Shown in pieces: positions 1 to 7,555 of a stretch of 64,000 nucleotides of DNA. The stretch's first letter is position 1; each line of letters begins with the position of its first letter. The notes below the pieces were generated by a model. It did not search any database. It saw nothing but the letters and a program-made list of their open reading frames with translations, and was not told where the DNA came from. Location: contig NZ_SJPT01000005.1 of NCBI RefSeq assembly GCF_007860095.1, positions 616,368 through 680,367 of the forward strand. The letters are read 5' to 3'. The stretch comes from Novipirellula galeiformis. GTDB lineage: Bacteria; Planctomycetota; Planctomycetia; Pirellulales; Pirellulaceae. A program made the translations under genes and the position numbers.

Positions 1-61
1 AACCAAAGTGGGGGATTTCGGTTGAAATCGAGGGCCTCCACGCGGCCAATGCTCACCAGGG

Positions 62-673
62 TTACTGACCTGCTGAATCTCTGGCCGCATTGCTCCGTTG
101 CGCTGCAGTACGGATCTCCAGCAGCATTGTCAAGTAACTTCGCGACTCGGTCTGATGCAAGCCCAGCTGATCTGCTAGCGCTTCGATTTTTTCTCGCGCG
201 AGTTCGATATCGGCTTCCTTTTCGGCAATGCATTCGATTTCCGCGAATCGGCCGACTTCGTCCACTTCATCGATGACGACCGAAAAAACAGTGAGATCAT
301 TTGAGGCCACGTCGCCAGAAGCTTGAAACACATTGCGAGTTTTGCCCACTTCGGCCACCCGACGAAACCCAAGATGTCGCAACAATTCTTCGGTATTTTC
401 GCCGCTCGCGTCTCCCGGACCGAGTTCCCATTCCAGTTCACGGCGAGCTTTGATCGTACCGGGAAGCTTGCTGCCCTTGTAGGTGATCCGGGGCGTTCCG
501 TTGATGCGCCGCACACGCAACGCCTCTTTCGACTGAGCAAAGTCACGGCACGGATGGTTGTAATAGGTATCACGATGCGTCTCGGTCCCCGTAGCCCGAA
601 ACCCCGCTTCGATCAACTTGGCTTCGATCGCCCCCGCGTTGTCGATCGGGTATTTTTGTTCAACTTCAAACAT
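62..673 (-). CDS. CYTH-domain protein (class IV adenylate cyclase / triphosphatase family)
   Basis: A 203-aa protein of the CYTH superfamily, whose members hydrolyse triphosphates (thiamine triphosphate, inorganic triphosphate) or act as class IV adenylate cyclase in a metal-dependent tunnel. The diagnostic ExExK motif lies at the very N-terminus (MFEVEQKY), followed by basic and acidic tunnel strands (LRVRRING, TYKG, ARRELEW, VVIDEVDEVGRFAEIE). The length matches CyaB-like members. I chose the ATG at 673 because ExExK normally begins within a few residues of the start; an upstream ATG at 736 only adds an unconserved stretch. The substrate cannot be told from sequence. It is cytosolic and appears monocistronic, tail-to-head with the next minus-strand gene. 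Confidence 0.85.
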   Translation of the reverse strand: MFEVEQKYPIDNAGAIEAKLIEAGFRATGTETHRDTYYNHPCRDFAQSKEALRVRRINGTPRITYKGSKLPGTIKARRELEWELGPGDASGENTEELLRHLGFRRVAEVGKTRNVFQASGDVASNDLTVFSVVIDEVDEVGRFAEIECIAEKEADIELAREKIEALADQLGLHQTESRSYLTMLLEIRTAAQRSNAARDSAGQ

Positions 674-735
674 GATGACTTGGCTACGGGGTAAGGGAAC
701 AAGGAGGTAATTAGGGTCGCGTTGCGGGTCCCGCA

Positions 736-775
736 TTCACTGCGTTGGCAGCGGCTTCACTGCGTTGGCAGCGGC
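736..775. repeat. Perfect 20-bp tandem duplication spanning a stop codon
   Basis: Two identical 20-bp units (736-755 and 756-775, TTCACTGCGTTGGCAGCGGC) lie end to end. On the minus strand each unit encodes the same ending PLPTQ-stop, so the secreted protein at 757-1698 terminates in the unit it meets first and the other is a relic copy downstream. This looks like recent slippage. Confidence 0.85.
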
Positions 776-1698
776 GCAAGTGGCTGCGGCTGGGCGACTC
801 GGCTCAGCGGCGTTGGCGCCCCTTCGCTGGTCACCCAGGCGTCGCCGTGGTGATCGATACAGATCGCTTCGATTTGTTTTAGCCGAGGCAATTCGCTGGA
901 ATCAGCCATCTGGTTCGTTTGTGCCGCGATGGTCATCTCACGCGTTGAACAGCGAAAGCAAAAAACTTGAAAGTAGCTTGCAATCCATAAGTCGCCCGTT
1001 CGCGAATCAAAATCGGCCGCGGTAGCCATCGGTAACGCAATCGTGCTTTGGTAGTTCGCGGTGATCGGGGGCGCCGCCGCGGTGGAGGACCGTGGAAACC
1101 GTATCGGCAAATCGGGCAGGTCGATCGAGTAGACATTCGCAAAGGGCAGCGTCGATTTGGCGATGAATACGATTTTTCGGCGCAGCACATCGACGGCAAC
1201 CGCCTCGCAATCGCGAGCCCCATCGGGATACGTCACCCGTAGCGTGAGGTAGCGGTTGACTTTGGTCGCCTTAGTGGGATCGGGTTCTTCGAACAGGTAA
1301 AGCGAGATCGATTTGCGTTTCGCGGAATTGTCGCCACAATCCGCGACGAGCAAAAACTTGCGATTCCCCTCTTTAAACGCCGCCATATCCTCCCAATCGA
1401 TGGCCCCCGCTCCTACCAATTCACAGCTTCCCGAGGCGCGGCCCCGTGAATCGAAGGCAAACAGCCGTGCGCTATCTCCGGAATCATTGTGTGACCAGAA
1501 GTGCCCCGATTGTTGGGGGGACGCTGCCAAACCGCTACTTTCGTTCAACTGCGGCTCGTCGAAGTAAATCAGCGGTGGGATGGCGGTTGGGCTTGTGGTT
1601 TGCGTATTTAAGGGTTGGGCTGAACCGGTGTGAGCGACTGCGTGGCACCACAGCAGCGCAATCGAGATTGCAAAAGGAAATACTCGATTGTGACCCAT
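757..1698 (-). CDS. Secreted protein of unknown function, probable beta-propeller
   Basis: A 313-aa protein with a Sec-type signal (basic MGHNR, hydrophobic stretch, cleavage near the SAQP motif) and then repeating beta-strand-like segments. An ESSGLAAS...FWSHNDSGDSARLFAFD-like block near the start of the mature part recalls beta-propeller proteins in which a loop compares a stored value with an event. I recognise no named family with certainty. The start at 1698 is preferred over 1818 because it puts the signal peptide at the N-terminus and has an AAAGGA element just upstream. It is divergent from the TlpA-like gene, with an 80-bp shared promoter region. Its C-terminus sits in a 20-bp tandem duplication. 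Confidence 0.65.
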   Translation of the reverse strand: MGHNRVFPFAISIALLWCHAVAHTGSAQPLNTQTTSPTAIPPLIYFDEPQLNESSGLAASPQQSGHFWSHNDSGDSARLFAFDSRGRASGSCELVGAGAIDWEDMAAFKEGNRKFLLVADCGDNSAKRKSISLYLFEEPDPTKATKVNRYLTLRVTYPDGARDCEAVAVDVLRRKIVFIAKSTLPFANVYSIDLPDLPIRFPRSSTAAAPPITANYQSTIALPMATAADFDSRTGDLWIASYFQVFCFRCSTREMTIAAQTNQMADSSELPRLKQIEAICIDHHGDAWVTSEGAPTPLSRVAQPQPLAPLPTQ

Positions 1699-1778
1699 GT
1701 GACATCCTTTTTCTTTTTGAACAAGTTTATTTTTTACAAGCGACCCTCCGCGTGAACCAACCTTCCGAAGCCATCGAC

Positions 1779-2372
1779 ATGAACCAAAATTCTCGACAGC
1801 CCTCAGCAAAACGAGCATGGTGGCCGGTAGGATTATTGATTTTAGCGTTCGGATTATTTGCTGTCAGTCGAAATCGTCCCTCCAGCCAAGACAGCGTTGC
1901 GATTGGCAAACCGGCACCGCAATTGGAGCTGGTTCGGTTGTCGGTCGACCCCGCAGAAATGACGCTTGAAACGATGGCCGAAGGGAAAGTGGCATTGATC
2001 CATTTGTGGGGAACGTGGTGCGGTCCTTGCAAGATGGAGTATCCCCACTTGGCCGAAATGGCTCGCGAATTTGAAACCAACGATGCCTTTGAATTCATCT
2101 CGATTTCTTGCGAAGCTGGCTCTTCGGAAACAATCGAAGGTCTGACCAAGAAAACGCGAGAGTACCTGGGGTCGATCGCGGCCTCGACCGAAGTGTTCGC
2201 GGACCCTCGCGGCACGACACGTTTGAATGTTGCCGAGCGCCTCGAAAAACCGCACATGTATTTTCCAACGACGATCCTAGTCGATCGCAAGGGGACGATC
2301 CGTGGCGTTTGGGAAGGCTATTCGCCAAATGGCGTGGAACAGATGAAGGTTCAAATCGAACAGTGGCTTTAG
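1779..2372 (+). CDS. TlpA/ResA-like membrane-anchored thioredoxin
   Basis: A 197-aa thiol-disulfide oxidoreductase expected to act outside the cytoplasmic membrane. Residues about 14-30 form an N-terminal membrane anchor (WWPVGLLILAFGLFAV). The thioredoxin fold follows, with the active site WCGPC (Cys81, Cys84) and the cis-Pro region near MYFPTTILVDRKG. TlpA/ResA proteins reduce or oxidise cysteine pairs of exported proteins, classically during cytochrome c maturation; the partner here is unknown. The ATG at 1779 is chosen because the membrane anchor begins directly after it; an in-frame GTG at 1752 is the alternative. Confidence 0.88.
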   Translation: MNQNSRQPSAKRAWWPVGLLILAFGLFAVSRNRPSSQDSVAIGKPAPQLELVRLSVDPAEMTLETMAEGKVALIHLWGTWCGPCKMEYPHLAEMAREFETNDAFEFISISCEAGSSETIEGLTKKTREYLGSIAASTEVFADPRGTTRLNVAERLEKPHMYFPTTILVDRKGTIRGVWEGYSPNGVEQMKVQIEQWL

Positions 2373-2493
2373 TGTCTCGTCATGGCATGAACTCCGAGTC
2401 GGGAGTGCTGGCAACGACCGCCTCAGCCCCGATGACGGACAAGACGATGCGTCCATTTTACAGTGACCTTCTTGCCTTTGCTTTGAGCAAATC

Positions 2494-2601
2494 CTAACTT
2501 GCCGCGTTGGCGAGGGACCGAGCAATGAGTGGTATTCCCTCGCCTTTGCTGTGGGTGATGAAAGCCAAGATCGAAGCGAAAATCATCGTTCCGATGAACA
2601 A
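2494..2601 (-). CDS. Possible 35-aa membrane microprotein downstream of thiE
   Basis: Directly after the thiE stop codon, on the same strand and in the same frame, a TTG opens a 35-codon frame. It has a hydrophobic first half (FIGTMIFASILAFI) and a polar tail ending in LANAAS. The hydrophobic pattern and position are suggestive, but the start is weak and a 28-codon frame runs on the opposite strand over the same bases. Treat it as a candidate only. The remainder of 2373-2607 holds nothing I can identify. Confidence 0.22.
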   Translation of the reverse strand: MFIGTMIFASILAFITHSKGEGIPLIARSLANAAS

Positions 2602-2607
2602 TCCCGA

Positions 2608-3672
2608 TTAGCCCGCCTGCATCAAACATTGCTTTAACGCTTCCGCGGCATGCACGGGATCCTCCGCATCGCGGATCGCACCGCTAACAGCGATGCGATG
2701 GCAACCGGTTTCGATCACCTTCGCCACGTTGTGCTCGTCAATGCCACCGATCGCGAACGCGGGCAAGTGGATCGAACCGGAGACCTGGTTCAAGAAGGCA
2801 GGGCCAACGTAACGATCAAACTGCTTCGTGCGGCTAGTGAAAACGGGGCCACAACCGATGTAATCGGCACCGTCATCGACCGCTTGGCGAGCTTGTTCGA
2901 TCGAGTGAGTGGAAATGCCGAGCAAGCGACGAGCGCCCAGGATCGCTCGCGCGGCGGCGGCGGGCAATTCCTCTTGTCCCACGTGGACCCCATCGGCATC
3001 GGCCGCAACCGCGATATCCACGCGGTCGTTGACGATGAACAAACGCCCGTGTTTTTTTGCGACCGCCGCGCCCACGCACGCTCGCTCGTAGAGGGTGCGG
3101 TCATCGAGTTCGGGGGCGCGGAGCTGGAAAATATCGACACCGGCCGCAGCGAGTTGCTCGATCGACGCGACGAATTGATCCTCCGACTCACCCCCATCCA
3201 TTAGCAGGTAAAGCTGGGCCGCGGCGAGCTGGCTGGCTCGCGTGGCCTTGAACGCTTGCAATTCTAAAGCGGCAGCCATCTGGTAATGGCGATAGCGGAT
3301 TTGTTCCACCTGGGCCGCAAAATTGGCGTCGATGGTTTTACCGTACTCTTCGATCACGCGCAACGATTGTGCGATACGCGACGAGGCGGCTGCGATCACC
3401 GCCTGGACCGAAGCGCGTTGGTATTCGGCGGCCTCCCCAATCGCGGTGCCCACGTCCCCTGGGGTATCGCGAGCCTCGATCAGCCTCAGACGATCGAGAT
3501 GTTGGTTGGTCACGGTCGTTAAATCGTGGCGAATCGACTTCAATTCGCCGCTGATTTCAGCATCGTCCAGCGCGAAACGAGCATACTCTTCGAGCGTGCG
3601 AAGTCCCTCGGTCGCTCGATTGATGGACGCATCCAGGATACGATAGGTCGCTTGATTAGTTAGGATGGTCAT
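2608..3672 (-). CDS. thiE: ThiD2-ThiE fusion: thiamine phosphate synthase
   Basis: A 354-aa, two-domain thiamine biosynthesis protein. Residues about 9-150 match the ThiD2 type of N-terminal domain (RILDASINRATEGLR, LEEYARFAL), which known work links to HMP-phosphate kinase activity. From about residue 165 a ThiE TIM barrel follows, with VNDRVDIA, DGVHVGQEELP, GISTHS and AIGGI for pyrophosphate and thiazole-phosphate binding. ThiE joins HMP-pyrophosphate to thiazole phosphate to give thiamine phosphate in the cytosol, so the fusion could carry out two consecutive steps. The ATG at 3672 fits the domain start. It is divergent from the SGNH hydrolase with 39 bp between the starts. Confidence 0.9.
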   Translation of the reverse strand: MTILTNQATYRILDASINRATEGLRTLEEYARFALDDAEISGELKSIRHDLTTVTNQHLDRLRLIEARDTPGDVGTAIGEAAEYQRASVQAVIAAASSRIAQSLRVIEEYGKTIDANFAAQVEQIRYRHYQMAAALELQAFKATRASQLAAAQLYLLMDGGESEDQFVASIEQLAAAGVDIFQLRAPELDDRTLYERACVGAAVAKKHGRLFIVNDRVDIAVAADADGVHVGQEELPAAAARAILGARRLLGISTHSIEQARQAVDDGADYIGCGPVFTSRTKQFDRYVGPAFLNQVSGSIHLPAFAIGGIDEHNVAKVIETGCHRIAVSGAIRDAEDPVHAAEALKQCLMQAG

Positions 3673-3711
3673 CTGTGGATCGTTAGCAACCGAGTAAATG
3701 GAAGGAATAAC

Positions 3712-4491
3712 ATGAAGAGCTCCGCAACCCATGCAGGTTTCATCGTTTCTGCCCTCATGATAGCGACTGTCGTGTTTGCTTCCGCGGTGGTGTCAGCGGA
3801 GCGGCCCGATGTCAATTCAGCCAAGACGAAACCGACCCCGAATCGTAAACCAACCGTTAAAAAGGTGAACCCGGCATTCGCGCCGCCGGTGGAGATCGCC
3901 GGGCTGCCAAATGTGTTGTTGATCGGAGATTCGATCTCGATCGGTTACATGCTCGACGTTCGCAACCAGCTCGAGGGGGTCGCCAATGTCTATCGCCCCG
4001 CGGCGAATTGTGGGCCGACGACCCGCGGGCTGGCCTCGCTCGACGCTTGGTTGGGGGATCGCAAATGGGACGTCATTCACTTCAATTTTGGGCTTCATGA
4101 TCTGAAATACATCGGTCCAAAAGGGCAAAGTTTGGCGGATCCCAACGCCGCGACCAGCCATCACCAAGTGCCGATCGACCAATACGCGGCCAATTTGAAG
4201 AAGATCGCGGAGCGACTCAAAGCGACCGGAGCGACGGTGATTTGGCAAGAAACGACGCCGGTCCCCGACGGCTCGGCCGGACGTGTCGCTGGCGATGCGA
4301 AACGTTACAATGAAGCCGCTGCGAAGGTGCTCGCCGAGCTCGGCGGCATCCAAACCGATGCGATGTATGCATTCGCCGTGGCACACGCAGACTTACAACG
4401 AAAAGCGAATGTCCATTACACTGCCGCCGGATCGAAGAAGTTAGCCGAGCAAGTGACGAAGTCGGTACGCAGCGTGTTGGAAAAAAAGTAG
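3712..4491 (+). CDS. Secreted SGNH/GDSL-type hydrolase
   Basis: A 259-aa exported esterase/lipase-like protein. A signal peptide (hydrophobic residues about 10-29) precedes a Pro/Lys-rich linker and an SGNH domain. Block I is LLIGDSISIGY with the nucleophile Ser, block III is NFGLHDL (Asn and Gly; the canonical GxND is altered), and the catalytic His sits in VHYTAAG near the C-terminus, with an Asp two turns before it. Members deacylate carbohydrates or lipids; the substrate is unknown. A GGAAGGAA element lies just 5' of the ATG. It stands alone ahead of a tRNA gene. Confidence 0.82.
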   Translation: MKSSATHAGFIVSALMIATVVFASAVVSAERPDVNSAKTKPTPNRKPTVKKVNPAFAPPVEIAGLPNVLLIGDSISIGYMLDVRNQLEGVANVYRPAANCGPTTRGLASLDAWLGDRKWDVIHFNFGLHDLKYIGPKGQSLADPNAATSHHQVPIDQYAANLKKIAERLKATGATVIWQETTPVPDGSAGRVAGDAKRYNEAAAKVLAELGGIQTDAMYAFAVAHADLQRKANVHYTAAGSKKLAEQVTKSVRSVLEKK

Positions 4492-4543
4492 TTTCTTCCC
4501 CCTTCACACTTTCGCTCTCTCGCTTCAAACTTCCGTTTCTATC

Positions 4544-4617
4544 GCCCTCGTAGCTCAGCTGGATAGAGCAGCTCATTCCTAACGAGCAGGTCGCAGGTTC
4601 GAATCCCGCCGAGGGTA
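4544..4617 (+). tRNA. tRNA-Arg (anticodon CCT)
   Basis: A 74-nt cloverleaf can be drawn by hand. The acceptor stem is GCCCTCG with CGAGGGT, then the D-arm GCTC-AGCTGGATA-GAGC, an anticodon loop TTCCTAA giving CCT, a TTCGAAT T-loop, and discriminator A. CCA is not encoded. Two oddities are visible: an A-C apposition at the base of the anticodon stem and another in the T-stem (GCAGG against CCCGC), plus a terminal G-U pair. The overall architecture is still convincing. A perfect palindrome follows 13 bp downstream. Confidence 0.85.
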
Positions 4618-4630
4618 CTGATTGGCAAAC

Positions 4631-4660
4631 CGTACTCGCTAGCACGTGCTAGCGAGTACG
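4631..4660. repeat. 30-bp perfect palindrome after tRNA-Arg
   Basis: The half-site CGTACTCGCTAGCAC is followed at once by its exact reverse complement, giving a 30-bp inverted repeat with no spacer and a CACGTG centre. It lies between the tRNA and the phosphatase gene. It lacks a T-tract, so it is not a standard intrinsic terminator; a protein-binding or recombination site, or a processing/termination hairpin, are all possible. Confidence 0.85.
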
Positions 4661-4748
4661 CAGTAGGGTCCCGATTGGCCAAGCCAATTGGGATCGCGGA
4701 TCTCACTCAAGGTTCCATCACTTTTGGGGCGAACGAGGCTCGGGAACG

Positions 4749-5171
4749 ATGCAAGAAATTGAGGTCGGTCAACTATGGGTCGGTCACGCGATGGACACTC
4801 GCGATCCACATTCGTTGTTTGATCTGGGAATCCGAGCGGTGGTGGATCTCGCCTATGAAGAGCCTCCCACCCCGCTGCCTCGACAGCTGATCTATTGTCG
4901 GTTTCCGATTCTCGACGGGGCTGGCAATGATGCCATCGTCCTCCAACTCGCCCTCCAAACGATCGTGGACCTACTTCGCTCAGGGCATCGCACGTTGGTC
5001 GCTTGCTCCGCGGGGATGTCTCGTTCACCGACGCTCACAGCCTTCGCGTTGGCCACCTTTCGCGGAGAGACGCCCGAAGCGGTTCTGCAGCGGATTGCTG
5101 CATCGCGAGCCTTGGAGGTGAAGGGGCCACTTTGGAATGAAGTCGCAGCCCTCTTTTCCAAAATTCGCTAG
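4749..5171 (+). CDS. Dual-specificity protein phosphatase-like protein
   Basis: A 140-aa cysteine phosphatase. The CX5R P-loop is at residues 86-92 (ACSAGMSRSP), with the nucleophile Cys86 and Arg92 followed by the usual Ser-Pro. An Asp-containing general-acid loop lies upstream (FPILDGAGND). The His that often precedes the Cys is replaced by Ala, which is seen in some atypical members. It probably dephosphorylates phosphoprotein or a small phosphoester in the cytosol; the substrate is unknown. It follows tRNA-Arg and the palindrome and precedes a small membrane protein on the same strand. Confidence 0.85.
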   Translation: MQEIEVGQLWVGHAMDTRDPHSLFDLGIRAVVDLAYEEPPTPLPRQLIYCRFPILDGAGNDAIVLQLALQTIVDLLRSGHRTLVACSAGMSRSPTLTAFALATFRGETPEAVLQRIAASRALEVKGPLWNEVAALFSKIR

Positions 5172-5276
5172 CGGCGCCGCGGCAACATCGTTCTGGCACC
5201 GATCCCTCGCTAACGCGTCGGGTTATGATTTCCTGACAGCACGGCAGTAGTGCAACTTCAAAAGAAACGAATCGAA

Positions 5277-5732
5277 ATGCAGTCAAGTGACTTAGGGCCA
5301 AAGCTCTGGTCCACGCCCGTTTCCGCTGCCAAATGGAGTGCGGGTCTTGTTGGCATGATCCTGCTGGCGATTGGATGCTGGATCGCCTGGGATCTGGAAA
5401 CCAGTGGCACGATCTTTGTCCGTGGCTTTGGGCGAATTCCAGCGGGTGATTTCATCTGGGGCTATCGTCTCGTGATGGCTATTTTTCTCTCGTTCGCTAC
5501 CGGGCTGGCTTCGGCGTGGTACTGGTTTCCGAAAGTAGACGTGTTTGAGCATGGTTTGGTCCTACCCGATGGACGCAGAGTGCTGTGGTCCGAGGACCTC
5601 CGCTGCGAGCAATCCCGTCCCGGCAAATGGGTTTTCCAGCAAGATGGCGACCGTATTGAGATGCTGGTTTACGACGCACTCAGTATCAAACGCATGAAGG
5701 CCGAACTCGAGAGTCGAGGCTTGATCGGTTGA
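5277..5732 (+). CDS. Small membrane protein of unknown function
   Basis: A 151-aa protein with two predicted membrane helices (about residues 17-37 and 60-80) and a soluble C-terminal part with strand-like segments (VFEHGLVLPDGRRVLWSEDL) resembling a PH-like fold. No family is recognised. The ATG at 5277 is preferred to a GTG at 5250, since the first helix then starts at a normal distance. It is co-directional with the phosphatase gene, about 105 bp downstream. Confidence 0.6.
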   Translation: MQSSDLGPKLWSTPVSAAKWSAGLVGMILLAIGCWIAWDLETSGTIFVRGFGRIPAGDFIWGYRLVMAIFLSFATGLASAWYWFPKVDVFEHGLVLPDGRRVLWSEDLRCEQSRPGKWVFQQDGDRIEMLVYDALSIKRMKAELESRGLIG

Positions 5733-5889
5733 TCGGTTTCCCAGCCACGGGACTTTCTTGGCCACGGGACTCGAATGATCCAATGGGAATCGATGTGCCA
5801 GAGTCAAACCCCAGCTCCGAGAAACACCGCACATTTTCGGGGATAGGAAACCGAGGGGCAGCAGATTTCCGTTCCTGGCAACTCGGCCG

Positions 5890-6861
5890 TCAAACACCTA
5901 GCAGTCGCCGGATCGCTTGACGGTCGTCGGCGACGGCTTGGATACGTTGGGCAGCCTTCTCAGGGTCACGATGATCGATGTATTCCATATGGACCGAGAC
6001 GGGGATTCCCTCGATCGGGTCCTTTCGCAGCCCAGCATAAAAGCTATCGGGAACCAGCCCCAATCCTAGCGGCACATTCTCTACCTTCGCTTGATCCCAA
6101 CGAAAATCTTTGCAGTACAACGCGCCAACATGTTCGCGGAGCATGCTCCAGTGCACGGGCCAGGAAAGGCCTGCTTCCACCGTTGCGTGGCGGATGTCAA
6201 AGGCAACGGCCAATTGTTGTTTGGGCTGATCGGCAGCGATCCGATACAGATCCCACATCCCCGCGCCGCAGTACCGCGTGCCAGCGTGGTTTTGGTACAA
6301 CGCGGTCATTCCCAGTTCGCGATTGAGCGCGACCAATTGCTCGACCTGACGCGTGAACTGATCCAGCTGAGGCAGGATCGGGCGGCTAAGGTCGTACCGG
6401 TAATACGACATGCGATAGTAGCGGACGCCCAATTTGGCCGCAGCCCGCAAGGTCGACTCGGTCAACGGTTGCTCGACGCTGTTGATGTCGCTGGCGAACA
6501 AGACAACGCGTTTCTCTTTGGCGGCCAGCGCCTCGACCAACTTGGGCAACTGCTGATCGACTTTCGACGGATCGACTTGGCCTCCCTCGCGGACCGTCGC
6601 CTCGATCCCGTCCCATTTCTGATCGACCAACAGATCGGCCAATTCTGAAAAGCTCAGCATCTGCAGCGGTTTGGCAAAGACACACAGCGGTCCCCACACC
6701 GATTCCTGTTTCGATGTGGCTCCGTTATCGTCGGCGTAGGCCCAGCGAGCTGCCAAGCCCGCAACGACGGAACCAATCGCGACGCGTCGATTACATTTCA
6801 ATTTAGGCAAGTCCAGTTGAGGAAGGGGGCGGGGACGATGTTGATCATAGCCGTTGGCCAA
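5890..6861 (-). CDS. Exported xylose-isomerase-like TIM-barrel protein
   Basis: A 323-aa protein of the sugar phosphate isomerase/epimerase-like (xylose isomerase-like TIM barrel) superfamily. The N-terminus carries twin Arg (KCNRRVAIGSVVAGLA), suggesting Tat export before barrel folding. Barrel strands with metal-ligand positions are visible: GIEATVREGG, RYYRMSYYR, YQNHAGTRY, VAFDIRHATVEAG, YCKDFRW and VHMEYIDH. Family members isomerise or epimerise sugars with a divalent metal; the substrate is unknown. The frame opens with TTG at 6861 and no nearby ATG exists, so the start is uncertain. Confidence 0.75.
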   Translation of the reverse strand: MANGYDQHRPRPLPQLDLPKLKCNRRVAIGSVVAGLAARWAYADDNGATSKQESVWGPLCVFAKPLQMLSFSELADLLVDQKWDGIEATVREGGQVDPSKVDQQLPKLVEALAAKEKRVVLFASDINSVEQPLTESTLRAAAKLGVRYYRMSYYRYDLSRPILPQLDQFTRQVEQLVALNRELGMTALYQNHAGTRYCGAGMWDLYRIAADQPKQQLAVAFDIRHATVEAGLSWPVHWSMLREHVGALYCKDFRWDQAKVENVPLGLGLVPDSFYAGLRKDPIEGIPVSVHMEYIDHRDPEKAAQRIQAVADDRQAIRRLLGV

Positions 6862-7555
6862 CGCAAACGCGCGAACTTTTTTGCCCGGCCGTCGCGATGC
6901 CGCAGGCTAAATTAAATGTTTGCCGTTGGCAGACTCAAAATCAAGACCGACCCGGTTGGCCTACGGCCACTTACAACATTGCGAGAGGCAACGTCCCCGC
7001 AATGAGTCGTGTTAATTGGTGCTAATCGGTGCCTGCTAATCGGTGCCAGCCAACCCGGTCATGTCCTTGAACAAGGTTGTCTCGAATCGTTTCGACGAAA
7101 TCGGTTTTGCATTCGAATTTTCTAACCTTTCATTTAACTTAATCCTTATCTCCACGCCGAGTCGTGTCAAAAGGCTGACGAACTCGAACGTTGCCGACGA
7201 TGCTCGCCGCAGAGATCGCAATCGTTTGCAAAGCAAATGCCATTGGCTGTCACGCGAGAAGGTTAAAAAATGCGAGGTTAGAAAATTGGCGACGCAATCC
7301 AAGTCTGACACCCGATGCAGCCATCCTCGATGGTCAGCCGCGACAGTGTTCGCTCACAGAGGTGAGCTCCGAGAGCTCTGAGGGACGCAGCACTATGCAC
7401 GGGAGCTCTAAGGGAAGTTCTAAGGGACACAGCACATTGGGGGGGGCAGAAACGAGGGGAGCAATCGATAGCTAGCATATTGGAAGTATCTCCCCCTTTC
7501 AAAGTGCTATGTCCCCGGCAGCTTGTCCCCGGCAGCTTGTCCCCGGCAGCTGTTG
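6862..7555. other. Gene-poor spacer with degenerate sequence
   Basis: About 700 bp between the TIM-barrel gene and the UspA remnant. Open frames exist on both strands around 7036-7381 but mirror each other, lack any recognisable motif and have no convincing start. The 3' part (7370-7552) is composed of low-complexity, duplicated words such as CTAAGGGA and GTCCCC, ending in a 14-bp tandem triplet. I see no gene in it. Confidence 0.6.
7511..7552. repeat. 14-bp tandem repeat, three copies
   Basis: Three consecutive 14-bp units GTCCCCGGCAGCTT (the last ends in G) lie at 7511, 7525 and 7539. The array stops exactly where sequence resembling the second UspA domain begins, so it marks or caused the 5' truncation of that gene. 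Confidence 0.9.

Noticed and set aside
4631..4660. Palindrome after tRNA as an intrinsic terminator
   Set aside because: No T-tract follows and the stem has no loop-forming bases, so a standard terminator is not supported, although a termination role cannot be excluded.
7036..7381. Two opposite frames of about 90-110 codons in the spacer
   Set aside because: They mirror each other, match no family and have no convincing start; coding is not supported.
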